From: Mangifera indica
Lineage: Eukaryota; Streptophyta; Magnoliopsida; Sapindales; Anacardiaceae
Assembly (NCBI RefSeq): GCF_011075055.1
Contig: NC_058146.1
Span: forward strand, 13,842,820-13,906,819
Length of the DNA stretch: 64,000 nt
Direction: 5' to 3'
The notes below the pieces were generated by a model, which had not been told where the DNA came from, did no database searches, and saw nothing but the letters and a program-made list of their open reading frames with translations. Made by a program: the position numbers and the translations under genes. Shown here one piece after another: positions 14,700 to 26,761 of the stretch; positions within the stretch are counted from its first letter, which is position 1, and the number at the start of each line of letters is the position of its first letter.

Positions 14700-15840
14700 A
14701 AGGAAGAATGATGATTTAGAAAGGCTTGAAGATCATGCATAGAAAATGACATGTTAGTTGGTGAGGAATCGATAGTAGTAGTGTCGGATACAACAGGAGC
14801 ATTAGAATTAGCAACAATAGTAGCAAAAGCAACATAATGTAAAGTATTTTGAAATTGTGGAGATCTAGCTTGAAAAGTGGTAGAATTGAAAGATTGTTTT
14901 CAAGCCAACTTTTAACACTCTGAAATATGATGACCGAGTTTTTTGCAATTATGACATTCATTAAAGCCATTAGATCCAACCTTAGGTACAGATGTAGTTG
15001 TAGCAACCATTAGAGTAGAATGAACATTAGAAACTACCATAATTGTGTCATCATATTAGGAGCGTAAGGATCTAAGACAAGTTTCTTCTGAAACTAATTG
15101 AGCAACTGCTTGATCAAGAGTCAGTAATGGTACCATGTGCAACAAGGAGGCTCGTGTATGCTCAATTTCATTTCGTAAGGCCAATAAAAATTGAATCAAT
15201 CAGTCTTCATTCTTGTATTTATGAAATTTTTGTGCATATTCAATATTGTCCCAAACAGGCTCTGACATGGCAATTTGATCCTAAACAGAACACTTTTGAG
15301 CCTAAAAATATTGGATAGATTGACTTGGCTCTTGAGTCATGCGGTGTAGACAATTTCGTAGGTGATATTGAAAAGTCAAATCGCTTGTGCCATAACGTTT
15401 TTTCAACATATCCCAAATTTCCTTTGCAAATTCATAATAACAAAATTCTTCATAAATTGTAGGAATTGAGGAATTTCAAAACCAAGTAATGATTTGATGG
15501 TTTTTGCAATCCCAATCTTCAATATGTTCTCCATATTTAACATTAGTTTCCTCCATACCTCAATTTGGGGTTTTGATATAGCCAGTAACAATTCTCCACA
15601 ATTTTTGGCCTTTTAGAAAGCTAGAAATAGCTTGGGACCAAATGATATAAGTTGTGTCATTCAAAAGAATATCAAATGATCTAGATACATCAGATCATCT
15701 TTTAATGGCATACATGATTTCAAGGATAAGAGAAATCACGAAAATCAAGTGGGACAAGAGAAGAAGAAAAAATAAGATGGTAAATGAATGAAATGATTGC
15801 TAGAAAAAAAGATTGTACAGAACCAAGGGTTGAAGTGGTT
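14700..15840 (-). pseudogene. copia-1 gag region
   Basis: A zinc knuckle CHNCKKLGHHISEC (CX2CX4HX4C) is readable on the minus strand at about 14955-14910 and is followed at once by a stop. Upstream, toward 15840, pieces of a copia Gag (UBN2-type) domain can be followed in shifting frames, including IWSQAISSFLKGQKLW near 15640-15600. No intact start codon context remains. Confidence 0.65.
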
Positions 15841-15860
15841 TTACACATGCTCTGATACTG

Positions 15861-16148
15861 TGATAATTTTGACAACAAAAATTGAATAAAAAAGAAATGA
15901 TATGTTTTTTATTGCGTGTTTACATCAATATATGACCTAGTATTTATAGCCTAAAAAAAAAAACACAGTAAGAAATAAAATCCATCATTAATATAAAGCC
16001 TAAATTAGAGCTAATTACAATGATTAAATTAAAGCCTAGATTAGTGTTAATTACAATCTCTAAAATCAAGCCTACATTAGAACTAATTATAATAACTAAA
16101 TTAGAGCATAAATTAAGCCTAAATTAGAGATACAACTATTATTGTAAA
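15861..16148 (-). repeat. 5' LTR of copia-1
   Basis: Partner of the repeat at 11322-11610. Contains a TATTTATAG sequence at about 15941 that could have been part of the element's promoter on the minus strand. Followed by the degraded target duplication TTTAG. Confidence 0.85.
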
Positions 16149-16279
16149 TTTAGGAAATGAAATTTAGAGTAAATTGATGTCCTAATCGTTGAAATTGACG
16201 TTTTAGTAGTCGAGATCTAGTTAAATGTACAAGCAAGTTGTACGACTGAAGGTTATGGATGACCAAGCCATGACAAGCT

Positions 16280-17050
16280 GTGGGATATGCATATTAAATT
16301 TGGATGAATGGTTTAGCCCCATATAAATGATTTTAAAATGGATATAAAATTTCAAGTGAATTGTGTTATTTTAATAATTACGATGATCTAGCCTATATAT
16401 ATTTCTTAGGGTTAAGTAGCATGGATATGGGTTTGTGGTATGAAGTTTTAGACCATGCAATGCTTTTTAATTAATGAATTCATTTTAGAATGGGTCATAA
16501 ATTAGGGTATGCCTTCTAAATAAAAGAAAAACTTAACATATTTTTTTGTTTAATTTAATGTCTGCCAGAAAATTAAATTATTATTGTTTGACGTATTATT
16601 TTATTTATGTAAATATAAGAACATAAATTATTGTAGAAGTCTAATGCCACTTAATCGGGTAAACTTGAAAGTTCATTACATGTATAAATATAGCTATTTA
16701 TTAATAATATTAATAAAATACAAATAAATGAATTTAAAGTTAGTATTTATTAATTTTTATAATAAATGAATATTATAGGATATGTTTATACTTTATTATG
16801 TATTTTTTTATTATGCATAGATACTTATTAAAGATATTTGATTACTTAATAAATGTTCATATTTAGTATTTATTTAAAAAATATATTTACCCAAAGAAAA
16901 TCTATTTTAAATTTTTTTTATTAATAATAATACATGTATATAATAGTATTTGCCCAAAAGAAAACTATTATACACTTTATTGATTTATTTTTTGAATTCA
17001 TTATAGTTTATATATGAGCTTCATCGATTATATTTTGCCGTTGTTGCAAC
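16280..17050. repeat. Left arm of long-inverted-repeat element, unit 1
   Basis: Matches 53098-53950 of unit 2, and its distal part (about 16600-16990) is an imperfect reverse complement of 23990-24310. In unit 1 the element centre was opened by copia-2. No ORF. See the unit 2 copy for the full structure. Confidence 0.65.
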
Positions 17051-17070
17051 TAATTTGCATGCATTATCTT

Positions 17071-17672
17071 TGAGAATCTATGACTTAAAAACTAATGGTA
17101 GTTTTGTAATTAAGAGAATAAGTTTGAGCAATGTTTGGGTTGTTGTTTATATCCAGGGGCAGTTCAGTCTTTGCATGGTTAAGTCTTTATCTAATGGGTA
17201 TAAACCATTAGTTGGTTTTATTAAGAAAAAGAGAGAAGAAAGGCATGCGTTTTGGCTTCTTTAGAAAAGAAAAAACCACAGGAGCTTTAGGCTTGAATTT
17301 CTCTATGTCTCTTTATATTCTTTGTATTAGGGTTTTCAATCCTAAAAGAAATCTACTTGTTTCTCTACCGATTTGGCCTTCTCGTTGTCGAGTCAGCATC
17401 ATGCTTGTTGTCATTCTCAGTTTTGAATGCATTTGTGGTTTGTTTGGTTAAGTCAAAGGGTTCTATAAATGTACTCTTTTCGATTCATAATAGATTTTGC
17501 TAGAGGATTCCTCTGTCTTGGATGTAAGGTTCTAATCTTTGGACTCAAACTAAGTATATTGTTGTGTTGATTTGTGCAATGGTGTTATTATATTGTTCTT
17601 ATGCGATTCTTGGGTGATAAATAATCTGGGTCTTGCATTATATTCGAACTCAGTAACTATAAAACATTAACA
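17071..17672 (+). repeat. 5' LTR of copia-2
   Basis: Direct repeat of 21934-22542 with TG...CA ends. Adjoins the tRNA primer-binding site on its right. Confidence 0.92.
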
Positions 17673-17972
17673 AGTGGTATCAAAACCCTTTTGAGTTGAA
17701 TATTGCTATTCTTGTTTGAGATAATTTTGTTTGAAGTGTTTATTGATTAAAGATTGGATTTATCTTGTTGATTACTATATTATGTTACTATCGCTTGAAA
17801 ATGTTGATAAATATTTGGCTTGCTATTTGCTTCTTGTTTGCTTATCATGACTGTGTTATTCATTTGCTTGATATATTGTCACTGTGGCTTAAAGAAATAA
17901 TAGTTAGCTTGTTCTATTATCTTTCTATTATTATGGATTGTAAAGAATTGAGTTAGGAAACACTTAATAACA

Positions 17973-18720
17973 ATGGCTCAAACAAAAATGGATGTTGAAA
18001 GATTTGATGGGAAAGGTGATTTTAATATGTGGGGAAAGAAAATGCATACTGTTCTTGTTCACCAAAAAGTGCAAAAGCACTTAGTGGTGAATCTGCTCTC
18101 CCCAAAATATGGATCCTGATATGAAATCTGAAATTTTAGAAACTACATATAGTCTTCTTATCTTGCATTTATCTAATAATGTCTTAAGACAAGTTGATAG
18201 TGAAAATACTGCTATAAAGATTTGGTTGAAATTAGAGTTATTGTATACGACTAAATCCTTAACTAATAAAATCTACCTGAAAGAACAATTGTTTAGTTTT
18301 AAAATGGATTCTGCTAAATCTATTAATGAAAACCTTGATGAATTCAATAAAATTGTTATTAGTTTGGCTAATATAGAAGAGAAGATATTTGATGAAAAAC
18401 CAAGCAATAATTATCTTGAACTTTTTATCTGATTCTTTTAAAGATGTTAAAGTTGCAATAAAATATGGTAGGGAGTCTTTGTCTTTAGATGATATATTGG
18501 GTGCCTTAAAATCAAAAGATTTATAAATTAAATTTGAAAGAAAGACAATCAATGAAGAGCTTCAGGTTAGAGGTAGGACTGAAAAGAGGTATAATCAGAA
18601 AAATAACAAAACCTCTAGATTCAAATCTAAAAGTAATAAAACTTATTAATAGTGTCACAAAAAGGGTCATTTAATAAAAAATTATCTAGAGAAAAAGAAA
18701 ATGTATAGTAGTAAGAATAA
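17973..18720 (+). pseudogene. copia-2 gag
   Basis: Starts MAQTKMDVERFDGKGDFNMW, a copia Gag start with the conserved F-x-G-x-x-x-F/Y-x-x-W pattern, then shifts frame near 18105. The continuation (18109-18432) reads WLKLELLYTTKSLTNKIYLK and MDSAKSINENLDEF, the UBN2-type Gag core. The zinc knuckle near 18655-18690 reads CHKKGHLIKNY, having lost its first Cys context to a stop and its last Cys to Tyr. Confidence 0.85.
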
Positions 18721-18799
18721 CAATTCTGAAAACCAAGATATAGCAAATTTCCTAGAGAGGTATAAGAGTGCTAAGGTTCTTATGCTAACAGAGAGAATG

Positions 18800-19940
18800 T
18801 TTAGTGAGGAATAGGTTATAGATTCAGACTGAACTTTTCATATGACACCTAGAAAAGATTGGTTAACTAATATTAAATACTTAAATAGAGGTAAAGTATA
18901 AATGGGAAATGATGAGTCATTTGATGTTATTGCTGTTGGTAGTATCAAATTTAAAATGCATGATGGTTCTATTAAAATTCTTGAAAATGTAAGATTGGTG
19001 CCTAAACTAAGGAGGAATTTAATCTCTTTAGGTTTGTTAGATTCAAATGGATATGTTTTTAAATCTAAAAATGGTGTTCTTAAAGTAATGAGAGAGTCCT
19101 TAGTGATTATGAAAGGAAATTGAAGCAAGGGTTGTATATCTTGGATGGTTCTATTGTGTCAAATTCTATGAATTTTATTATTAAATCTAATGAAACTGTT
19201 TTGTGATATAAAAGAGTTGGGCACATAAATGCTGCTGGAATGCATGAACTTTGTAAACAAAAATTGATTAATCCTGACAAGATTGGTAATTTAGATTTCT
19301 GTGAAAATTATGTCCTGGGTAAGTCACATAGATTTAGATTTGCCCTATTACTTAAAGAACTAAGGATGTTTTTATAATATATACATTCTAATTTGTGGGG
19401 ATCTCCATAGATCCCCAATTCACTCTCTAATTCTCATTATTTTATAATCTTCATTGATGATTACACTAGGAGGGTATAAGTGTATTTTTTAAACATAAGG
19501 ATAAAGCCTTTGATTGTTTTAAAGAATGGAAAAGACTTGTTAAGAATCAAATTAACAAAAAAAATAAAGGTTTTAAGAACTGATAATGGGTTGGAATTCT
19601 ATAATAAACTTGTTTCGGATTTTAGTAAACAAGCAGGAATTCTTAGGCATAAGACATATACTGAAACACCTCAACAAAATGGGTTAACTGAAAGAATGAA
19701 TAGAACCATTATGAATAAAGTTAGGTGTATAATAGCATATTCAAGTTTAAGTAAAAAATTTTGGGCAGAGGTAGTTGCCACTGCATGTTATCTGATTAAT
19801 AGATCACTTTCATCTACATTGAATTTTAAAATACCTATAGAACTTTGGAATAAAAAACCACCATCATTAAGCCATTTGAGACCTTTTGGATGTCTTGCAT
19901 ATGTTTATGTTAATTAGGGGAAATTAAATCCTAAGGCTTT
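18800..19940 (+). pseudogene. copia-2 protease and integrase
   Basis: VIDSD (about 18818) is the damaged protease active site (normally DSG) followed by a stop. LRRNLISLGLLDSNGY (about 19008-19055) is the pre-integrase block. Integrase catalytic blocks FIIFIDDYTR (about 19440), VLRTDNGLEFY (19570-19600) and QQNGLTERMNRT (19672-19706) are present, with FGCLAYVYV at the end. Several stops and a frameshift near 19480 break the frame. Confidence 0.85.
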
Positions 19941-20369
19941 AAGAGTTGTGTTTTTGGGTTATCCTATCAGCACAAAAGGATATAAATTGTGGTTGATTGA
20001 TGATAAGAAATGTGTGATAAGTAGAGATGTAGTCTTGTTTGCTAGTAAAGACTTGTTTGCTAGTAATCAATTAGGATAGGTTTAAATTGAGGTGGAAACA
20101 CCAAAGTCTAGTTTTCAAAGTCAGTCTCAAGAGTCCAGTAGTGGACCTGAATTGGATTTAGATTCAATCTGTGCTCTAAAGTACAAAATCTCAAACTTGA
20201 ATCAGCAACCACCACTATAGAGTCAAGAAGAAAGTCCTAAATCCGATAATAGTCCTAATTTGTCTAATTATCAACTTGCTAGAGATAGGGTTAGAAAGGA
20301 AATTAGATTACCTTCTAGGTATGCACATGCAGATCTTATTTCATATGCATTGTAGATAAGTGATGCAAT

Positions 20370-21880
20370 AGAAATGGATGAACCTATTAATTTCAAGCAA
20401 GTGTGTAAAAGTCAATACAGAAATTATTGGATGAAAGCCATAGAAAATGAGATGGCCTCTTTATAGAATAATCACACATGGTCACTTGTGTTGAGTAAGC
20501 AAAAGACAAAAGGTAATTGGATATAAATGGGTTTTCAAAAGAAAACGTGGTGTTGAGTAAGCAAGAGTTGTTGCAAAAGGCTTCTCATAAAGAGAAGACA
20601 TTGATTATAATGAGGTATTCTCTCCTGTTGTAAAGCATGCTTCTATTAGACTAATATTATCTACCGTTGTTCTTTTTAATTTAGAAGTAGAACAAATGGA
20701 TGTTGCTATTGTCTTGTTACATGGAAAATTGGAAGAACAAATATACATGGAAAGGGTTTGTGAAACCTAGTAATGAGAATAAGGTTTGTTTACTTCATAA
20801 ATCTTTGTATGATCTTAAACAGTCTCTTAGACAATGGTACAAATAATTTGATGATCTTGTTCTATCAATTGGATTTTCTAGATGCAATTATGATTACTGT
20901 GTTTATTTTAAGAAAATTGATAATGGCAGTTTTGTATACTTATTGATTTATGTAAATGACATGTTTATAGCTTCTAAGGATATGAATGTTTTACTTGATT
21001 TGAAATATATGTTAAATTCTGAGTTTCAAATGAAGCACTTGGTCCTGCAAAGAGAATACTAGGTATGGATATAAGTAGGAATAGACTAAAAAAGTGTTTG
21101 ACTTTATCTCAATCTATTTATATTAGAAAAGTACTTAAGTTATATCATATGATCAATGCAAAATGTGTGAATGTTTCTATGGGTGTTCATTTTAAATTAA
21201 AATATGTTGGATTATTGTCTTTTGATGAATTTGATTTCATAAAGAATATACCATATTCTAATATGGTAGGGAGCCTAATGTATGCAATGATAGGTACTAG
21301 ACCTAATATAACATATGCAATCAGTCTTGTTAATAGGTTTATGAGTAATCTAGTTAAAGAACATTAAAATGCAACAAAATAGTTATTGAGATATTTGAAG
21401 GGTACATTTGATTATGGCTTGTATTATACTATTGATGCTACTAACCTGTTTTTTGTGAAAGGATTTTATGATTCAGATTTTGCAACTAATCTTATAAAAG
21501 AAGATCCCTCATCAGTTTATGTTTTCACATTTGATAGGAATGTTGTAAGTTGGAAGTGTAATTTGAAACACATTATAGCATTTTCAACAACTGAGGTTTA
21601 ATATATAACATTGACTAAAATAGTTAAGGAAGCACTGTGGCTGAAGGGGATTAAATGTTGGTGTTCCAGAGATCTTCAGTGATTCACAGAATGCTATTCA
21701 TCTGTCTAGAAATTCTGCATTTCATGAAAAGACTAAACACAATGATGTAAGGCCGCATTTCATCAAAGATGTGTTAGCTGCTGGTAAAGTTAATGTGAAG
21801 AAAACTTTAACTGATGTCAATCTAGCTAACATCTTGACAAAGGCTATGTCTCAAAGTCTATCTAGTTTAAGTATGTTGTG
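20370..21880 (+). pseudogene. copia-2 reverse transcriptase and RNase H
   Basis: RT begins YRNYWMKAIENEMASL near 20420. The catalytic box reads YVND (about 20948-20959) instead of YVDD. VGSLMYAMIGTRPNITYAIS (21265-21324) closes RT, and RNase H follows with LLRYLKGTFDYGLYY, FYDSDFATN and FSTTEV before it loses frame near 21600; a KTKHNDVRPHFI-like block is readable at 21730-21760. Many stops. Confidence 0.85.
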
Positions 21881-21933
21881 ATGTCTGCAGAGGAGTCCTT
21901 AGATATGTTAGTTTTTTAGTCAAAGTGGAGTTT

Positions 21934-22542
21934 TGTGAATCTATGATTTAAAAACTAATAGCAGTCTTGTAATTAGGAGAATAAGTTTGACCAAAGTTTG
22001 GGTTGTAGTTAATATCGAGGGGTAGTTTAGTCTTTGCTTGGTTAAGTGTTTATCTAATAGTTATAAACCATTAGTTGGTTTTATTAAGAAAAAAAGAGAA
22101 GAAAGGCATGCGTTTTAGTTTCTTTAGAAAAGGAAAAAACGCAGGAGGTTTAGGCTTGAATTTCTCTCTATCTTTTTATATTCTCTGTGTTAGGGTTTTC
22201 AATTCTAAGAGAAATCCACTTATTTCTCTACCGATTTAGCCTTCTCATTGTCGAGTCAGTGTCGTGCTTGTTGTGGTTCTTGGTTTCAAGTGCGTCTGTG
22301 GTCTATTTGGTTGGGTCAAAGCGAGTCAGGTTCTGTAAGTGTACTCTTTTCAATTCATAATGGATTTTGCTAGAGGATTTCTCTACCTTAGATGTAGGGT
22401 TCTAATCTTTGGAACCCAAACAAGTATGTTGATGTGTTGGTTTGTGCATTGATATTATTATACTGTTCTTATGCAATTCTTGGGTGATAAATAGTCAAGG
22501 TCTTGCATTATATTCAAACTCGATAACTATAAAACATTAACA
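21934..22542 (+). repeat. 3' LTR of copia-2
   Basis: Partner of 17071-17672. Preceded by a modest purine tract (CAAAGTGGAG, about 21921-21930). Confidence 0.92.
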
Positions 22543-22589
22543 ATCTATTGTTGTAATTAATGACATGAACTTTCCAAAACGAAAACTAA

Positions 22590-23112
22590 TTGCTTACCAC
22601 TTGGGGATTTTGGATCTTTGACTTAGCTCTTCTTAAAGAAAAATCTATTACTATTACAAATATAAAGAATGAAGCAGAAAGACACATCATGTAGAATGAA
22701 GAAAAAATTAACTGATTATCCTTAATGTTTTTCTAAATGATAATTGCTAACAAGATTAAAACTATGATTCCACAACCTGAAAATGTTTAGGAATATATAA
22801 GTTCTGTAGAAGAAAGGTTTTGTTTTATAGACAAGTTACTCATTGGTACCCTAATGTTTGAACTTGCAACTATGAAATACAATGAGTTGGTAAGAATTAA
22901 AGAACATATCAACAATATATGTCTTTTTTGCCTAGCTAGTATTTGTAATAGCAATGAGTCTGATTGTGGTTTTATAATCTTAATGTTATTAATAGTTTTC
23001 ATTCACAAAATCATTAATCATAATCTGTTGGTTCTTTTCCATGTGGTATTATGTCTTTTATGTCTCACTCCTTGTATTTGTAATAATAGTAGGTTTTTCA
23101 TTAAAGAGAGCT
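22590..23112 (+). pseudogene. Copia gag relic inside the inverted-repeat element, unit 1
   Basis: In interrupted frames this reads LGILDL, NRLSLMF-like, EYISSVEERFCFIDKLLIGT and LMFELATMKYNELVRIKEHI, which parallels the Gag core of the copia element in TPS2 (LLKVIDEQFESSDKTLAST followed by KGVREHI). The same relic is at 54001-54500. No protease or pol follows, and inverted-repeat arms rather than LTRs flank it, so it looks captured. It is not translatable as a whole: stops interrupt the N-terminal half. Confidence 0.6.
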
Positions 23113-23158
23113 AAGTTGAGATCTAATATCCTGAAGTGAAAATCGAACTGTTCTCACT

Positions 23159-23850
23159 TAACATGTCAATGGTCGACCCTCGACATGATTCGCACTATAA
23201 CAGGCCAACCCACTGGTTTTTAGCGGGTCGAACCATTAATTTTAATGATAAAATAATTTTTATTTTATTGAGTAATTTTTTTAAATTATGTTTTCTAATA
23301 AAAAATATATTAGAAAATTAAACTGTAATTAGAAAAAAGATAAACTTACTTATAATAAATGAGTCAAGTTTTTAGAATCAATCTCACCTATGTGAGACAA
23401 CTAAAAATTAAATCTGATTGAAACTTGATATTTTACTTTTAGGTTTTTGGAGTATAACTTTTCAATGTGGGAGACTTGCATTTTGCACTTTTACAAAAGT
23501 ATCCGAAATTGGAAAGATGCATTCTAACAACTTCTTTTGTCCACTATAAATAAAGCTTCAAGTATCAAATTTCAATTACGCTTAAGTTTTGGTTGTCTCA
23601 TATATGTGAAATTGATCCTAAGAACTTGACTCTTTTTTTATTTTTTCATTTTTCATCATACACCTATTTTTTTATGTTTTCTTTTACTGGAAAACATAAT
23701 TTTTAAATTTAATAATTAATAATTAAAATTTTATACTTTTGTAATTTCAATTTTTTTTTGGCCACTAAAGCAACGGGGTCATATCGAGCTGACCAACAAA
23801 CTTGACACGGTTCATTACAATAGTAGGTCATGTAAAAAATGTCTTGTCTA
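23159..23850. repeat. Foldback MITE present only in unit 1
   Basis: Unit 2 runs uninterrupted at about 54520-54535, while unit 1 carries 692 extra bases flanked by GTTCTCACT (23150-23158) and GTTCTTGTC (23851-23859), a mutated 9-bp duplication. The interior is an imperfect palindrome: GAGTCAAGTTTTTAGAATCA (about 23361-23380) pairs with the complement near 23608-23627, and the flanking ~200 bp also pair. The 9-bp duplication suggests a Mutator-type origin. No ORF. Confidence 0.7.
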
Positions 23851-23989
23851 GTTCTTGTCAATCAGAAAAGTTTATGTCATTGAATACAACATATAATGTG
23901 TTCAAAGTAATAGTAATAACTTCAAAATAGAACTGATAAAGCTCACATGTTAATCATAATGACTTTAGTTAAAACTAACAGATAAGATA

Positions 23990-24320
23990 TATGGCAGCCC
24001 TCATTTGGGTAAATACTATTATATGTATGTATCAATAACTAAAATATAGAGTAAATTTTTTTTTTAGTAAATCCTATTATTATTTTTCTTAAATAAATAT
24101 TAAATATAAATATTAATTAGACAATAAAATGTCTTTAATTAAATACAAGTACTATTGTTGGATAATATAAAATATGGAATTAAAATATTACCATAACCTT
24201 TAATATTCATTAATTAGAATGATAACCTTTGGGTAAATTCCTAACTTCTAATAATTAATAGACATCAATTTTCATTTGAAGACACATTCTAATTTTATAC
24301 CTCATTCTAATTAAAATGAG
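23990..24320. repeat. Right arm of long-inverted-repeat element, unit 1
   Basis: Reverse complement of about 16650-16990 and direct match to 54640-54985. It is truncated on the right compared with unit 2: similarity to the outer part of the unit 2 arm stops after about 24322. Confidence 0.6.
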
Positions 24321-25109
24321 TTGGGCTATACACAATCTAGTTTAGTGAGGTCTGAAAGATTTTTTAGACCAAACTGAAAAAAACTATTTGAAAATTTTCA
24401 ATCCAAACAAAACAAAACAAAACAAAACTGAAAAAATATGGTTTGCTTTGGTTTGGATAATATCAACTAATAGGGGTGGCAAAATAAGTCAGTATATCAT
24501 AATTGTGTCATGTCAAGATAATGATATAACATGATTTTACTCATCAGTCAATACAAACCTGACATACTAAATTAATCATGCTAAATCTCTTGACCCTAAC
24601 ATAAAGACATTTATTAAACGGCTAACACAACATAATATGCTTAACTCATTTAATTTAACTAGTTAAACAATTCATGTCATATATGCATGATATGCCACCT
24701 GTTTATTAAATAGGTTAATACAACAGGTCACACTTAACCTGTTTATGAATTAGGTTATATCAGACATGAATTAACCCATTTATTAAGCTTGTCATTTTAA
24801 ATACGACATGAACAAACAGGTTAAGATAATTGACACATTTAACAAATTAATACAGATATACAAACTAACATATTAAACCTGTTAACGCAAAACATATTTA
24901 ATACAGTAATACACAACACAACACAGTAATCGAAGCATTCTCCAACATGCAGTTTTCAGAATTTTAAAATTACCGAATACAAAAATTCAGATATCAATTT
25001 TCATAACATCCTCAGAATTACAAATATTTAAATACACAAAATTATAATATTGAGTTGCAAAATTTAAATTAGAATATCACAAAATTTAAATTGCAAAATT
25101 AGAATATTG
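24321..25109. other. AT-rich repeat block shared with unit 2
   Basis: From about 24470 (GGGGTGGCAAAAT) this matches 55285-55507 and then continues at 60828-61250 in unit 2, showing that the 5.3-kb element there is an insertion. Contains a four-fold AACAA-type simple repeat at about 24408-24427. No gene is visible. Confidence 0.55.
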
Positions 25110-25540
25110 AGTTGGAGTGTTCTCTTTAGAAATGTCTGATTGCATAATATCTTCTATGATATCATTCAAGTTTATTTCACCAGATCTTGTGAAAATAATA
25201 TTCATGCCATTAATTATTGATAACATAATTTAATCAAGTAAAAAAAAAAAGAAAATGTTACCATCTTCTCTTAATATTCAATCTCTCGTACAAATAAGTG
25301 CCACTTCCGTTTCAGATTTAAGAAACTTATGATATTGATCAAACTTAGTGGCAATTGTAGATACAGGAATACTTAAAATATCCCGACCCATGGAAGTAAG
25401 GTAAAATATCAAAGTTTGAATTCCTATGCAATCCTGGCTCATCTAAATATAAATTAAGCGGGGATTTTTGTGTAGCAGTTAATAATTATCAAATTCCGAA
25501 CAAAGTAAAACATTGGAACAATTAAAGTATATCATTATTA
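25110..25540 (-). pseudogene. hAT transposase C-terminal (dimerisation) relic, unit 1
   Basis: Read on the minus strand, EPGLHRNSNFDIL followed by a SIPVSTIATKFDQ-like stretch resembles the hAT-family C-terminal dimerisation domain of RICESLEEPER-type transposases, with the block that normally reads STVASESAFS badly decayed. The copy at 61250-61620 is clearer. Frameshifts and stops are present. Confidence 0.55.
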
Positions 25541-26215
25541 CTCGGGTGACACAATTATTTAAGAAATTGAATTATTGACTTGTCTAATTATAAACATCAC
25601 CTAACATTACCCATATTAATTACCATGAGACACAAATGCATAAGAGAAGTTGCGGGCAGTTGCATCCTCCTGTACTTGAATTGTTAAATAAAGTGTAAAG
25701 AAATTTTTAGAGCTTGATTATTGTGTCACAGTGGCACCATAAGCAAGACAAACAGAAAAAAGGACGAATGTTTCAATAGGAAGCAGCGTGCCTTCATTGC
25801 CCTTCCATTGCATATAGCTTATAAAATTAACAAGCATCTAGAATTGACTGGCATATACATCCTCAGTCTCCTTTCGATATGTGAGTCCAAATTTGGCATT
25901 TCTCCATGTAGTGTCAAACTCTGATGAGAAAAAGAGAGATATGGCAGAATCATCCAATCAAAGAAGAAAACAATCCATCTTCATCTTCGTCGAATCAACT
26001 TCGAACGATGAGAAATAAGATGTGCTTCCATCGATTCGGCTTCAGACAAAGAGAAAGAAGATGCGCACTCGTTGTGCAAGCGTCTTCCTCTTTGATTCGA
26101 AAAGCACAGTGAATCATCTTCCACCAGGGCATCCTTGTCTGTCATCAGCCGCCTTCGTTGTCAATGGCAAAGGAGGAAAGATAGGCTGAAGACAGTCTTG
26201 GTCGAACTCTAGTTG
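25541..26215. other. Unit-1-specific insertion of unknown origin
   Basis: Unit 2 runs straight through at about 61735, so these ~675 bp were inserted here or lost there. The right third (25924-26112) holds a 62-codon ORF starting MRKREIWQNHPIKEENNP with higher GC than its surroundings, which may be captured genic DNA. I recognise no domain, and see no clear terminal repeats or target duplication. Confidence 0.4.
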
Positions 26216-26470
26216 CCAAAAATAAAATATAAAATACAATAATAGTGAGGAGAAAAAAAATTAATTACCTTAAACAAATCCTTATCGCCCTTTTTAATAG
26301 ATGGTTGGTGGATACCTTGAATATCAAAAGCTGTAGATATAGAAGATGGAGGTGAAACCATTTTGACATACTCCTCAAAAAGATCAAACAAATTATCACG
26401 CACTTTATTAACATGTGATGAGTAGTCACCATAAATTTTCTTATAACTTCACTCAACAAGCTGAATTTTG
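26216..26470 (-). pseudogene. hAT transposase internal relic, unit 1 (minus strand)
   Basis: The minus strand reads NLFDLFEEYVKMVSPPSS, matching NLFDLFGEHVKMVSPPSS at 61880-61940 in unit 2, in the region between the hAT catalytic core and the dimerisation domain. It lies in line with the C-terminal relic at 25110-25540, interrupted by the unit-1-specific insertion. Confidence 0.55.
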
Positions 26471-26761
26471 CATCAAGGGTTTAATATTACAAAAATCGCT
26501 AAGATCATATTAAATTCATGCCAATATTTCTCAGACTTTGCCATCAAAGTTGCCATTTTGCTCGTGTACTTTTGATTTGTGACTTTTACTGCTAGTGATA
26601 AGAATTTGGTTGTTCATTTTATCGGCAATGACTGGGTTTTATGAAAAAGAAAGAGTGTTGGACTTTTCTTTGTAACTCTTCCACGTAGTGTAGTATTGAG
26701 CAAAAAGATCTAAAATATTCTAGTTGATTAACGACTAGAAACTAAATCGTTATGTGTTTTG
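26471..26761. other. Shared non-coding stretch
   Basis: Matches 61990-62250 in unit 2. No ORF of note. Confidence 0.4.

Larger units (their letters stand above)
11322..16148 (-). mobile_element. Complete but decayed Ty1/copia element, minus strand (copia-1)
   Basis: Two direct repeats of ~288 bp flank a 4.25-kb interior coding on the minus strand. The primer-binding site lies next to the right LTR (15849-15860), where the minus strand reads CAGTATCAGAGC, one or two changes from the initiator-Met-tRNA complement. A purine tract (minus strand AAGGAGGG, about 11611-11619) adjoins the left LTR. Flanks CTTAG (11317-11321) and TTTAG (16149-16153) are a slightly mutated 5-bp target duplication, and unit 2 has the empty site near 52855. 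Domain order gag-protease-integrase-RT-RNase H defines copia. LTRs differ by roughly 10% by eye, and all reading frames are broken. The LTR outer end lacks the usual TG. Confidence 0.9.
17071..22542 (+). mobile_element. Complete but decayed Ty1/copia element, plus strand (copia-2)
   Basis: LTRs of 602 and 609 bp start TGAGAATC / TGTGAATC and end ATTAACA. The primer-binding site TGGTATCAAAAC is at 17675-17686. The flanks are ATCTT (17066-17070) and ATCTA (22543-22547), and unit 2 keeps the empty site near 53950, so insertion followed the duplication. Coding blocks run gag, protease, integrase, RT, RNase H on the plus strand, all broken by stops. LTR divergence is about 10% by eye. It split an older inverted-repeat element between its left arm and its gag relic. 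Confidence 0.93.

Noticed and set aside
22787..23002. Minus-strand ORF over the gag relic
   Set aside because: It lies antisense to the recognisable Gag reading and is not conserved in unit 2.
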